A DNA stretch of 64,000 nt from an uncultured Verrucomicrobiota bacterium. GTDB lineage: Bacteria > Verrucomicrobiota > Verrucomicrobiia > Limisphaerales > UBA9464. A program made the translations under genes and the position numbers. Below, one piece after another: positions 51,001-61,300 of this stretch. Numbering within the stretch: position 1 is the first letter of the stretch; every line of letters begins with the position of its first letter. The stretch is taken from assembly GCA_903922605.1 (NCBI GenBank), contig CAIXUG010000042.1, forward strand, positions 18,933 to 82,932, read 5' to 3'. Under the pieces are notes generated by a model that worked only from the letters and a program-made list of their open reading frames with translations, ran no database searches and was not told the origin of the DNA.

Positions 51001-54000
51001 ACCGGCCGCTGAAATCATCGATCCGGCGGAAAGTGATGCGGGCCATCATGCTGGCCAGCGCCGCCGTGATGCTGGTGACGATCGCCGCGTTCATGGTCTA
51101 TGATTGGGTCACATTCCGCCAGACCATGGTGAGCAACCTGACCACCCAGGCGCGGATGATCGCGGAAAATAGCAACGCGGCGCTCGAGTTCCGAAATGAA
51201 GGGGACGCGGCCAATGTCCTGGTTTCCCTCGGAACCGAACCGCACCTCAGGTTCGCCGCCCTTTATGACGCGCAAGGCCGGCTGTTTGTGAAGTATCCCG
51301 CACAGACACCCGACGCCGGGCTGCCGTCGGAACCGCAAACGGGAGGGCATCAGTTCGGAGACTCACGGCTCACGCTTTTTCAGCCGGTGTTCTACGAGGG
51401 GAAACGGGTGGGCACACTTTATCTGCGGTCCGACCTGACGGCACTTACGGAGCGAATGCAGCTTTATGGGGTGATTTCCCTGCTGATCATGGCCAGTTCG
51501 CTGGCGGTGGCCTTCTGGCTTTCCACCGCGCTGCAGAGCCAGATCACCGATCCCGTCCTCGTGCTGGCCGAAACGGCCCAGACGATTTCCCGGGAGCATG
51601 ATTATTCGCTGCGCGCACCGAAGGTGAGCGATGACGAGCTGGGCTCCCTGACCGAGGCGTTCAACGAGATGCTGGCCCGCATCGAGGCCAGCGACTCCGC
51701 CTTGCGCGCCAGCGAGGCGCAATTCCGGCTGGTGACGGACCAGGCTCCGGTGCTGCTGGCGCAGGTGGACCGGGATTTCCGCTACAAGTTCGTCAACCAG
51801 CCCTATGCCGCCCGTTACGGCCGCCGGCCCGAGGAAGTTGTCGGCAAACACGCGCTGGAAATCGTCGGCCCGGAACTCTTCGCGCGCGCGCGGCCCTACT
51901 TGGACCGGGCGTATGCCGGCGAACTGGTGCAATACGAGCTGGAACTGCCCGGCCCCCGCAACGAGGGGCGCTGGAGCCATGCGGAATACACACCCGAAAG
52001 GAATGCGGCCGGTGAGGTCGTTGGAATCGTGGCCGTGCACACGGACATCACCGAGCGCAAAAAGATCGAGCAGGCGGTGCGCGAGAGTGAACTCCGGGAA
52101 ACCGAGCGGGCCGAGGAGCTCGCCGTGGTGATCGAGGCCGTTCCGGTGCCGCTGATCATTGTCCACGATGCGGACGGTCGCCACATGACCGGCAACCGCG
52201 CCGCGGACATTCTCGTGCGGGTTCCCGAAGGCGGCGAACTCTCGAAATCGGCCCCGGAGGACTCAAAGCCAAAACATTTCAGATCGTTCAAGGAGGGACG
52301 GGAATTGTCGCCGCACGAATTGCCGGCACAACGCGCCGCGCGGGGCGAGGCGGTCAGCGACTTCGAGTTCGAGTTGGTGTTTGACGACGGCACGGTGCTG
52401 AACCTGCTGGGCTCCGGCACGCCTCTCTTCGATGGGCAGGGCAGGCCTCGCGGGGCCGTCCACACCCTGGTGGACATCACCGAACGGAAACGCCAGGAGT
52501 TGAAACTGGCCCGGCTGATGCAGCAGAAGGACGCCCAGGCCCGGCTCTTTGACGCCACGCTGTCCTCCATCAAGGATCTGGCCTACACGTTTGATCTGGA
52601 GGGCAACTGGACCTATGCCAACCGTGCGCTGCTGCAGATTTGGGGCAAAACGCTCGAGGAGATTGTGGGCAAGAGCTCCCTGGAACTGGGCTATCCTCCG
52701 GAACTGGCGGAACGCCTGAAACAGGAGGTCTGGGAAGTCGTCCGGACCCGCGAGCCCGTTCGGGGCGAGACCTATTTTACCGATGCGGCGGGGGTCGAAG
52801 ATTATCACGAATACATCTTCAGCCCGGTGTTCGCCGCCGATGGCACGGTCGCGGCGGTTTGCGGCAGCACGCGCCTGAACACCGAGCGCAAGCGCGCCGA
52901 AAGCATGTTGCGCCAGAATGAAGCCTTGTTTTCCGCGCTGGTGGAACAGGCTCCCAACGGCGTCTATGTGGTGGACGGCCAGTTCCGGCTGCAACAGATC
53001 AACGCCCGCGCCCTGCCGGTGTTTGCGAAAGTCGAGCCAAAGATCGGCCGTGATTTCGGCGAGGTGATGGAAATTCTCTGGGGGCCGGAAGTTGGCGCGC
53101 AGCTTGCCGAGATTTTTCATCACACGCTGGTTACGGGCGAACCCTACCACTCCCCGCGCTTCGCCGGATTCCGCCACGACCTCAACGAGGACAAGGCTTA
53201 CGAATGGGAAACCCAGCGCGTCACTTTGCCGGACGGCAAGCACGGTGTGGTCTGTTATTTCAGTGATATCACCGACAGCGAGCGCAACAAGGCGGACCTT
53301 GCGTTCCTCGCGTCCATCAGTGACGACCTGCTGCGGCTGGACACGGTGGATGACATCCTGAACAACGTCTGCGCGAAAATCTGCGACTACCTCCGGCTGA
53401 CCATCGGCTGTTTCGTGGAGATCAACGAGGCCGCCGACATTTCCAATGTCACCCATGAATGGCGCCGGGCAGATGTGCCGGGGCTCATCGGCACCTATAG
53501 ATTGTCCGAGTATCTCTCGGCGGATTTCCAAAAGCTGTTGCGCGCGGGTGAATGTTTCATCGTGCGCGACACCGTCGCCGACCCGCGCACGGACGCGGAA
53601 AGATACGCGGCGTTGAAAATCCGTTCGTTCATCTGCGTGCCGCTCATCGCCGATGGCCGGTGGAAGTTCATGTTCAACATCCACGATTCCCAGCCGCGTG
53701 ACTGGCGCGCGGATGAAATCAGTCTGGTGCGCGAACTGACCGCGCGCATCTGGGCGCGGCTGGAGCGCGTGCGCGCCGATTCGCTGCTGCGGCAGAACGA
53801 GGCCCTATTCGCCGCGCTCATCGAGGAGGCGCCAGTGGGCGTCTATGTCATCGACGCGCAGTTTCGCGTGCAGCAGATCAACACCCGCGCCCTGCCGGCG
53901 TTTGAAAAAGTGGAGCCGAAAATGGGCCGTACGCTCACCGAGGTGATGCATATCCAGTGGGGCCGGGAAGCGGGGGATGAATTGACCGCGATTTTCCGCC

Positions 54001-55319
54001 GCACGCTTGACACCGGCGAACCTTATATTTCGCCGGGCTATTCCAACATCCGCGCCGACATCGGCGTGGAAAAAACTTACGAATGGCAGACCCGGCGCGT
54101 GACCCTGCCCAACGGCCAGCACGGGGTGGTCTGCTATTTCAACGACATTACGGAACGGATCCGGTCGGAACAGGCGTTGATGCAGGCCAAGACCGCCGCC
54201 GAAGCTGCGAGCCGTGCGAAGGATGATTTTCTGGCGGCGCTGTCCCACGAGCTCCGCACCCCCTTGAACCCGGTCCTGTTGCTCGCCAGCGAGGCGGCGC
54301 AGGACCCGCAACTGCCTCCCGAAGTGCGCGCGCAATTCGCCACCATCCGCAACAATGTGGAACTGGAGGCGCGGCTCATTGATGACCTGCTCGATCTGAC
54401 GAGCATCACGCACGGCAAACTGTCGCTCAATGGCCGGGCGCTGAATGTGCATCAGGTTTTGCAGGAGGCCCTCAACATTGTGCGCGCTGATGCCCAGGCC
54501 AAACAGATCACGCTGGGGTTGGAATTTTGTGCCGGCGAACCCCTGGTTTTCGGCGACAGCGTCCGGCTGCACCAGGTTTTTTGGAACGTGCTGAAGAACG
54601 CCGTGAAATTCACACCGGCGGCAGGACGGGTTACTGTCAAAACTTTCGTCCGGGGTGAGGAATTCTTCATCAAGGTCATCGACACGGGAATGGGTCTCAA
54701 TCCCGACGAACTCGGACGCGTCTTCACCGCCTTCGCCCAGGGCGACCATGCGGAAGGCGGTTCGCATCGCTTTGGCGGGCTGGGGCTGGGGCTGGCCATC
54801 TCGCAAAGGCTGGTGGAACTTCATTCCGGAATCATCCAGGCCTCCAGTGAAGGCCGGGACAAGGGTGCGACGTTTATCATACGGCTGCCTCTGTGCGCCG
54901 CGAACCGGCCGGGCGTGGCTCAGGATCCGAATCCGCTGACCGGTTCCCCGTCGCCCGGGAGCGGTCGGCGAATCCTGCTGGTGGAAGATCATGAGCCAAC
55001 CCGCAGCGCATTGGCGCAACTGTTGAAACGCCGGCATTTTACGGTCATGACTGCGTCTTCACTGGCTGAAGCCCGTGCCGTAGCCGGCAATAATAAGATC
55101 GACCTTCTGATTTCCGACATCGGCCTGCCCGACGGCAGCGGCTACGAACTGATGAATGAATTGCGGCAGACTTTTGGGCTGAGCGGCATCGCACTGACCG
55201 GCTACGGGATGGAAGAGGACGTCTTGGAGAGCAAAAAGACCGGTTTCGTCGCCCATCTTACCAAGCCGGTGCGGATCCAGTCTTTGGACGACGCCCTGGC
55301 TGCAGCGTTGAGTTCGTGA
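50997..55319 (+). CDS. CHASE8 hybrid sensor histidine kinase
   Basis: 1440 aa. TM1 (about residues 14-36), a periplasmic CHASE8-like domain (about 37-150, NSNAALEFRNEGDAANVL), TM2 (about 155-178), HAMP (about 180-235), PAS domains at about 237, 374, 514 and 642, GAF (about 767-925), a fifth PAS (935-1060), HisKA with His1084 in SHELRTPLNP, HATPase (NVLKNAVKF; DTGMGL; GGLGLGLAI) and a C-terminal receiver with Asp1374 in ISDIGLPDG and Lys in LTKPV. No output domain is present, so a separate Hpt/response regulator is needed. The start ATG overlaps the yfiR stop. PAS4 and PAS5 are near-duplicates. Confidence 0.94.
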   Translation: MNRPLKSSIRRKVMRAIMLASAAVMLVTIAAFMVYDWVTFRQTMVSNLTTQARMIAENSNAALEFRNEGDAANVLVSLGTEPHLRFAALYDAQGRLFVKYPAQTPDAGLPSEPQTGGHQFGDSRLTLFQPVFYEGKRVGTLYLRSDLTALTERMQLYGVISLLIMASSLAVAFWLSTALQSQITDPVLVLAETAQTISREHDYSLRAPKVSDDELGSLTEAFNEMLARIEASDSALRASEAQFRLVTDQAPVLLAQVDRDFRYKFVNQPYAARYGRRPEEVVGKHALEIVGPELFARARPYLDRAYAGELVQYELELPGPRNEGRWSHAEYTPERNAAGEVVGIVAVHTDITERKKIEQAVRESELRETERAEELAVVIEAVPVPLIIVHDADGRHMTGNRAADILVRVPEGGELSKSAPEDSKPKHFRSFKEGRELSPHELPAQRAARGEAVSDFEFELVFDDGTVLNLLGSGTPLFDGQGRPRGAVHTLVDITERKRQELKLARLMQQKDAQARLFDATLSSIKDLAYTFDLEGNWTYANRALLQIWGKTLEEIVGKSSLELGYPPELAERLKQEVWEVVRTREPVRGETYFTDAAGVEDYHEYIFSPVFAADGTVAAVCGSTRLNTERKRAESMLRQNEALFSALVEQAPNGVYVVDGQFRLQQINARALPVFAKVEPKIGRDFGEVMEILWGPEVGAQLAEIFHHTLVTGEPYHSPRFAGFRHDLNEDKAYEWETQRVTLPDGKHGVVCYFSDITDSERNKADLAFLASISDDLLRLDTVDDILNNVCAKICDYLRLTIGCFVEINEAADISNVTHEWRRADVPGLIGTYRLSEYLSADFQKLLRAGECFIVRDTVADPRTDAERYAALKIRSFICVPLIADGRWKFMFNIHDSQPRDWRADEISLVRELTARIWARLERVRADSLLRQNEALFAALIEEAPVGVYVIDAQFRVQQINTRALPAFEKVEPKMGRTLTEVMHIQWGREAGDELTAIFRRTLDTGEPYISPGYSNIRADIGVEKTYEWQTRRVTLPNGQHGVVCYFNDITERIRSEQALMQAKTAAEAASRAKDDFLAALSHELRTPLNPVLLLASEAAQDPQLPPEVRAQFATIRNNVELEARLIDDLLDLTSITHGKLSLNGRALNVHQVLQEALNIVRADAQAKQITLGLEFCAGEPLVFGDSVRLHQVFWNVLKNAVKFTPAAGRVTVKTFVRGEEFFIKVIDTGMGLNPDELGRVFTAFAQGDHAEGGSHRFGGLGLGLAISQRLVELHSGIIQASSEGRDKGATFIIRLPLCAANRPGVAQDPNPLTGSPSPGSGRRILLVEDHEPTRSALAQLLKRRHFTVMTASSLAEARAVAGNNKIDLLISDIGLPDGSGYELMNELRQTFGLSGIALTGYGMEEDVLESKKTGFVAHLTKPVRIQSLDDALAAALSS

Positions 55320-55370
55320 TCAAACACAATCCAGGACTGGATTCCTGTGTCGTCTCCCACGTTTGCCGGC

Positions 55371-56456
55371 TCACTGGCCGCTTCCCACCACCTCATGCCA
55401 CGGCGCCCCGGCAAGCCGGTCCTTCAGTCCCTCGATGATGTCGCGTACCAGCCCCGGTCCCTCGTACACGAGCCCTGAATAGATCTGCACCAGGGACGCG
55501 CCGGCGGTGATTTTCTCCCAGGCGTCTTCCGCGCTGAAGATGCCGCCGACCCCGATGATCGGCAGATTGCCACCGGTTTGCCGGTACAGGTGCCGGATGA
55601 CCTCGGTGCTGCGAGCCCGGAGCGGGCGCCCGCTAAGACCACCGGTCTCGCGGTAGATCTGCGCCGCCACTGCATCGCGGGTTTCCGGGCGCGTGATGGT
55701 CGTGTTCGTCGCAATGATGCCGGCCAACTGGCGCGGCCCGGCGAGCGCGAGGATCTCATCCAGCGCATCGAAGCTGAGGTCGGGAGCGACCTTCACCAAG
55801 ATCGGCTTCGGTGCGACCCGGTTCAGCGCCTGCAGGGCGGCGAGGATTTCATCCAGCGCGGCCTTGTCTTGGAGTTGCCGCAAGTTGGGGGTATTCGGCG
55901 AACTCACGTTCACCACAAAGAAGTCGGCCAGCTCACGGAGCGCCCGGAAGGAGTCCGCGTAGTCCTGGGTCGCCTGATCCAGCGGCGTGATCTTCGATTT
56001 GCCGAGGTTGATCCCGACCGGATGCGTTGGCCAAAGACCACGGGCGCGCCACTCCGCGAGCGAGGCGGCAAGGGCCGGAGCGCCGCCATTGTTGAAACCC
56101 ATGCGGTTCACGAGCGCCTCATCTGCCACCGCACGGAACATGCGGGGCTGGGGATTGCCCGGCTGCCCGTGCCACGTCACGCCGCCCAGCTCGCTGAAGC
56201 CGAAGCCCAGTGCCTGCCACACCGGCACAGCCACCGCGCGCTTGTCCATGCCCGCGGCGAGGCCGAGCGGATTCGGAAACTTCAGGCCAAACAGCTCCAC
56301 CGGCAGCGGCGGCACATCGCTCACAGCCTCCACCAGCCGGCACAGCGGCACGCTCCGGCTCATCCAGGACAGGGCGGCCAGCGTGCGGTTATGCACGGCC
56401 TCGGAGTCCTGCGCGAACAGCAGCGGGCGGGCGAGGTGACGGTAAAACCAGCTCAT
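55371..56456 (-). CDS. pyrD: Quinone-dependent dihydroorotate dehydrogenase (class 2)
   Basis: 361-aa membrane-associated flavoprotein oxidising dihydroorotate to orotate in pyrimidine synthesis, with electrons passing to quinone. It has the class-2 N-terminal amphipathic extension (WFYRHLARPLLF), FPNPLGLAAGMDK, NRMGFNNGGA, the catalytic-Ser segment VNVSSPNTPNLRQLQ, VKVAPDLS, IATNTTITR and the FMN phosphate site GVGGIFSAEDAWEKITAGASLVQIYS. The frame is open to 56645, but the ATG at 56456 matches the family start. Convergent with the kinase gene, 51 bp apart. Confidence 0.96.
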   Translation of the reverse strand: MSWFYRHLARPLLFAQDSEAVHNRTLAALSWMSRSVPLCRLVEAVSDVPPLPVELFGLKFPNPLGLAAGMDKRAVAVPVWQALGFGFSELGGVTWHGQPGNPQPRMFRAVADEALVNRMGFNNGGAPALAASLAEWRARGLWPTHPVGINLGKSKITPLDQATQDYADSFRALRELADFFVVNVSSPNTPNLRQLQDKAALDEILAALQALNRVAPKPILVKVAPDLSFDALDEILALAGPRQLAGIIATNTTITRPETRDAVAAQIYRETGGLSGRPLRARSTEVIRHLYRQTGGNLPIIGVGGIFSAEDAWEKITAGASLVQIYSGLVYEGPGLVRDIIEGLKDRLAGAPWHEVVGSGQ

Positions 56457-56691
56457 CGGCGCTGAGTCTGGCGAAGGCGGGCAGACAGCGGAAGCGCGTT
56501 CCGCCGGGTGAAAAGCTCTTCCGAAGTAGGACGGCGCGTCTCGCCCGTCCTCCATCGTTGCCTCTTCCGTAATCCCTGGTCGCCGAGACGAAGGAATCGT
56601 GATCAGAGCAAGGGCGATACGTGCCCTCCTATTTCGGCGGCACATGCCGCGTCTTTTACTTTCGCTTAGCGTTCGTCATACCGGCCGCGCC

Positions 56692-58305
56692 TCACCGTTG
56701 CGTGGTGACATGATAGAACTGGTCCGGGGCGTCCGGCCCGGCGGTGATGTCGAATTGGAACGGCACCCGATTGGTGGATACCGGCGTCCAATCCTGCAGG
56801 TTGGAAGATTGCATCAGCACATAGGGGCTGTTGGTCGTGCCGTTCACCGAGAAGCGGCCCGCCGTCGCTCGATCAGCCGTGAGCACGGCAGGGTTGCCCC
56901 GAAAGCGGGCGGCGGCGATGGGACGTTCCAGCTTGCCGTCGGGCAACTGCCAGCCGATGGCCCCATTATCCGGGCCGTCGGCCTCCTTGAAGTGGGCTTC
57001 GAGATAATAGCGCTTGCCGGCCTCCAGATAGACGGGGTCCGACTGCTGGGTATCGTAGTAATCCCACTGCCGTGAGGCCACGTAGTAAGGGCACTCCGCG
57101 AGATACTGCTTCGTGGCCGGATTGTCGTCGGGACTCAGCCAGAGTGTTCCGTTGTCGTCCGCCGCGATCCAGAATGTGTAGAAGCCGGTCTCCGGCGCGA
57201 GCAGGTAGCCGCGCAGTCGAGAGCCGATGCTGTCGGCGACATTGCTGGGCAGTTCGGCCAGCGGACGGTACGCCGCCAACTGCGGGGCATCCGGGTAAAT
57301 GGGCAGGTTGACGACGTAATCAAACTGCTGGCTGAACGCGGTGCCGAAGCGTTCGTAGAGGATGCCGTCGAAGGGTTCATGGGCAGGAGCGACCTCGACG
57401 GCGGCGGCCCAGCTCCAAAGTGTCCCAGCACTGTTCGTGATGAAGCAGGTGAACTTCCCGGCGTTGGTGGCGGAAAGGCTGTCCAACACGAGCAGGTTGG
57501 TCTGCGCACCCGCGATCGGTTCCCCGTTGCGGAACCATTGGTAGGAGAGCGGTGCCTGACCGACCGCATCCACGTTCAACCGCAAGGTGGTCCCAGGGTT
57601 GACGATGCTGGAGGCCGGCTGGGTAAGGATCGCGGGTGCGCCCACCTGGCCTTGCAACAGTTGCAGATCGCGGAACTGGGCGGTGGTCCGGCTGCCGATC
57701 GCGTCGGTGTGCGTTGAAACGGTCAGGCCGACCACGGCCGGCCCATAGGCCTCATAGAGTGTTTCCACCCCGATCTGGGCCCAATCCAGGCCGTTGGTGC
57801 TGTGCAGGGCCATGGCCTGGTCACCGACCCGCACCAGCCGCACCCAGGAGTTGGGATAGGTGACACGGCCGGTGTTCGGTGCGCTGGTAAACGGGGCGTC
57901 GGTGTAATAACCGGTGAGGAACCGCGACATGGACGCGTAATAGCCGACGCCGGACGTCCGGGTTGCCAGCATCGAAAACTCGCTGGAAGAACTCAGCAGC
58001 GAGTGGCGCAGCATGATGCCGGCCTTGGCCCAGTACGCAGTCCCCGTCAGGCTCTGCACCCGCGCCCGAAAATCGAAGTCCCCCGAGACGGCCCGGTAGA
58101 CAAAACGGCAATCGTCCCCGTCACTCCAGATGTCGCCGGTGGAAGAGCCGACATCATAGCCGCCATCGACCACGGTCGTGATGCCCACCGGCGAGGTGGA
58201 CCCGAGATCCACGCTATTGAGGATGGGTTGGGCCAGCCCAATGCCGGTGGCTGCCAGCCAGAGGAGCAGTGCGGAAGCGGCTTTGGCTTTTGCGGGCAAA
58301 TTCAT
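56692..58305 (-). CDS. Exported DUF1349/Ig/PA14 protein
   Basis: 537 aa with signal peptide (ALLLWLAATGIGLAQ). A DUF1349-like concanavalin fold occupies about residues 30-215 (FDFRARVQSLTGTAYWAKAGIM), an Ig-like domain about 222-305 (PLSYQWFRNGEPIAGAQTN; NAGKFTCFITNSAG), and a PA14-like domain about 310-475 (GYLLAPETGFYTFWIAADDN). The terminal ~60 residues (SSNLQDWTPVS, ending QFYHVTTQR) resemble those of two other exported proteins in the window. This combination is common in surface polysaccharide-binding proteins of the PVC group; ligand unknown. The next gene on this strand starts well upstream. Confidence 0.86.
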   Translation of the reverse strand: MNLPAKAKAASALLLWLAATGIGLAQPILNSVDLGSTSPVGITTVVDGGYDVGSSTGDIWSDGDDCRFVYRAVSGDFDFRARVQSLTGTAYWAKAGIMLRHSLLSSSSEFSMLATRTSGVGYYASMSRFLTGYYTDAPFTSAPNTGRVTYPNSWVRLVRVGDQAMALHSTNGLDWAQIGVETLYEAYGPAVVGLTVSTHTDAIGSRTTAQFRDLQLLQGQVGAPAILTQPASSIVNPGTTLRLNVDAVGQAPLSYQWFRNGEPIAGAQTNLLVLDSLSATNAGKFTCFITNSAGTLWSWAAAVEVAPAHEPFDGILYERFGTAFSQQFDYVVNLPIYPDAPQLAAYRPLAELPSNVADSIGSRLRGYLLAPETGFYTFWIAADDNGTLWLSPDDNPATKQYLAECPYYVASRQWDYYDTQQSDPVYLEAGKRYYLEAHFKEADGPDNGAIGWQLPDGKLERPIAAARFRGNPAVLTADRATAGRFSVNGTTNSPYVLMQSSNLQDWTPVSTNRVPFQFDITAGPDAPDQFYHVTTQR

Positions 58306-58393
58306 TGATATCAGTCTTCCATCTTGGACCGGGGTTGCAAGTGGGCATTCGTAGACGAGGCCTTCCTGTGAAGCCGCCGAATCTCATCGCCTT

Positions 58394-61300
58394 TTATTGT
58401 GAAATTCCGGCCGTTCGTCTCGCAAACGTCTTCGGGCCGACCCAGCGGGTGTTGTACTGCTCGTTCAATGCGTCGCTGGGGAAGGCGGGGCGGGGTTGGG
58501 TGCCGTAGTGCTGGTCGTCGAGGGCGCGCGAGGGGAGGGGGGCGATTTCGTCGCCGCGGGCGACGTGGTAGTCGGCGTCCTTGTCCCAGCCGGTGACCTG
58601 GAGGAAGAAGTCGCGCACCTGGCCAGCGGGAACGGGCGGAAGCGGGTCGGCGGCGAATTTCAGGGTGAGTTCGTCGCCGCCGGCGACGAGGACGAGGCCA
58701 TTGTCGTTGGCGGTCAGCAGTTCGGTGACGGAGCCATAGCGGGTGGCCCAGCCGGAGGGGGTGCTGGCCCAGTCGGGCTTGGATTTCACGCGGTCGTAGC
58801 GGGGGGTGAGCGGTTCGTTCCACGGCAGGTCAGCGAATTCACTGTAGCCGCGCCAGTGGAGGTCGGTGGTCGCCGGGGTTAGTACGTACGCGCCTTTGCC
58901 ATTCTCACCCCTCACCCCGGCCCTCTCCCCATTGAGGGGAGAGGGAGTCGGAACGGCGGTGTAGCTCGGAGAGGCTCCGTCGAAGAGGGCAATGCGGTCC
59001 CAGTGGATTTCGAAGGCCTGGGTGAGGCGCAGGCGCTTGGTCCCGGCGGGCAAATGGCCGGTGAGGTCCACGAGGATGGTCTTCGTCTTGCCGGCGGGGG
59101 CACCGACAATCACGGGCAGCGCCTGCCAGCCCTGGGCGGTCTCGGCCTCCAGCACGGGGAAGGGGAAGGGGAAGTCGGGATCGTGCGCGGCGGCGATGTT
59201 GGCCATGCCGCCGCCGAAGCGCAGCCAGCCGGTCAGCGCGAGCACCGGATGGCTCACCTGATCCAGCGGGCCGAAGTCCAGGATGACGCGGTGCGGCTCG
59301 GCGAGGCCGCGATATTGTGGTCCGCGCAGATGGGCGGGGGAAACCATCTGGTGATCTACGGTCTGCAGAGCCGTTGTCACGTCGATGGGTTCACTGCTTG
59401 TGGAAGAAGTCTCACCGTGGGCGGCCTCACCCCTCACCCCGGCCCTCTCCCCGTTGAGGGGAGAGGGGGACGGAGAGCCACCTGATGAAAGAAGGGTATT
59501 CGGCGTGAGAATGGCGTTGAAGGCGGTGGCGTGGCGGAGGGGGATGCGCTGGCCCAGCGTCATGAGCTCGTGTTTGGGGAAGGGCGGGCCAGGCATCAGC
59601 TTGCTGGTGGGATGCACTTCGGTGCCGGTGGGGTGATCCACTGCCACCAACCGCGCGTAATCGAGGTAGAGCACCTCGCGCAGTTCCTCGGTCAGCCGGA
59701 CCTCGTAGCTGCCGTGGCGCGGAACAAAGTTCTGCTCGTTGCCGATCCAGACCAGTTCATCGGGATCGGCCGCGATGAAGCGGCCCGGAGCGACCGGCAG
59801 GCCCAGCGGCGCGGCTCCGAGGATGTCAGTGACGAAGCGGTTGCTGTGGCCATCCCACGCGTAGAGGTAGGGGCAGGAACCCGTCGGGAGAATCAGCTCG
59901 AAGATCGTGAACGCGTCGCAGGTGACGTCGACCTCGGTGGTATCCTGGCGCGTGTCAAACCAGCGGATGCTCACCGAATCGAGCTGCTTGCGTTTGCCCA
60001 CGCCGATCTCGATGGGCAGCGTCTGGACCGAGCGCAGACCGTGCCAGCCGCCGCTGGACAGCTCGGCTTTCACGCCGAGCGCGCTGGCGTTGGAACGGTT
60101 GCCGAGCAGGCGCAGCTTCAGCAGGCCGTTGGCATTGCCGCCGTCGTTGCGGAGGAATTTCAGGCCAACTCCTTCAATATCCACGATGAAATCGAGGTCG
60201 CAGTCGTTGTCGAAGTCGGCCACGGCGAAGTGCCGCACATTGGCGGTCGCGAGCGCCCCCAGTCCGAGCTGGCGCGTGACCTCGTGAAAGCCTGCGCTGC
60301 CCCGGTTGCGCCAGATGCGCACGCCGTCCGCGCCCCAGGCGACGAGGTCGAGCCAGCCGTCGTTGTCGTAATCAATCGCGCGCACATGGCGGATCTGGTT
60401 GCCCTTGGCGGGCAGGCGCAGCGGTTCCCGGAGGCCGCCGAAGAAAATCTCGATGGCCCGGTCGGTGACGAGCGCAACATCGTTGCGGAGGTCGTTGTTG
60501 AAGTCGCCGACCGCGAGGGCGCGGGCGACCGGCCACTCGGCGGGCGCATTGGTGGCGGCGAGGCCGGAGCCCCGGGCATTCGCAAGGATCAGCGGCGGCT
60601 GGTTCGTCCGTGTGAGCAGCACGTCGGGAAGGTCGTCATTGTTCCAGTCGTCCACCGTGATCTCGGTGACTCCCTCGGCGCCAAAGGCCGGGGCTTTGCG
60701 CTCGCGGAAGGTACCCGAACCAAGATTGGTGAAGCTCCGCAGTTTGCCGTCGGCGGAGGCGAGCAGCAGGCCGAGCTTGCCGGTGAAATCGAGGTCGCCG
60801 AGCGCACCCGACACGCCGCTGGCCTGGGCCGCCCGCAACCCGCTGAAGATCGTCGCATCGGTGAAGTTCCCGTTGGTCGCGAAGCGCAGCACGGTGACGC
60901 CGGCAGGACTTAAGACCACGGCGTCCTCGTAGCGGTCATTTTGCAGATCGCCGACGAGCACCTGGGTTGCGCCCTTGGCAGAAGGCAGGGCTAGCGGCTG
61001 CGCCCGTGCAGTGAAGACGCCGTTCGAATTCCAGAGCAGGCGGATGCCGGTGTCATCGGCCAGCAGCAGGTCGTTCCAGCCGCGCCGGTTCACCTCCATC
61101 ACGGCAAAGGGGCCGTGCAGTTTCGCCGCATCCCCGCCGAAGGCGCGGGCCGAATCGTCCACGAATTTCACCGCGATGCCGCTCCGGTCCGGCTGCTCCA
61201 GCGGAAAAGGCGCGATGATCTCCGTATATTTGCAGCGCTCGTAGAGCGCGGGATTGTCGGCCGCCTGCGTCTTGCCGGCGGCGATTTTCTGGTGTTCGGC

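Noticed and set aside
59531..60913. 460-codon plus-strand frame opposite the TPR/FG-GAP gene
   Set aside because: Antisense shadow; no domain or start signal.
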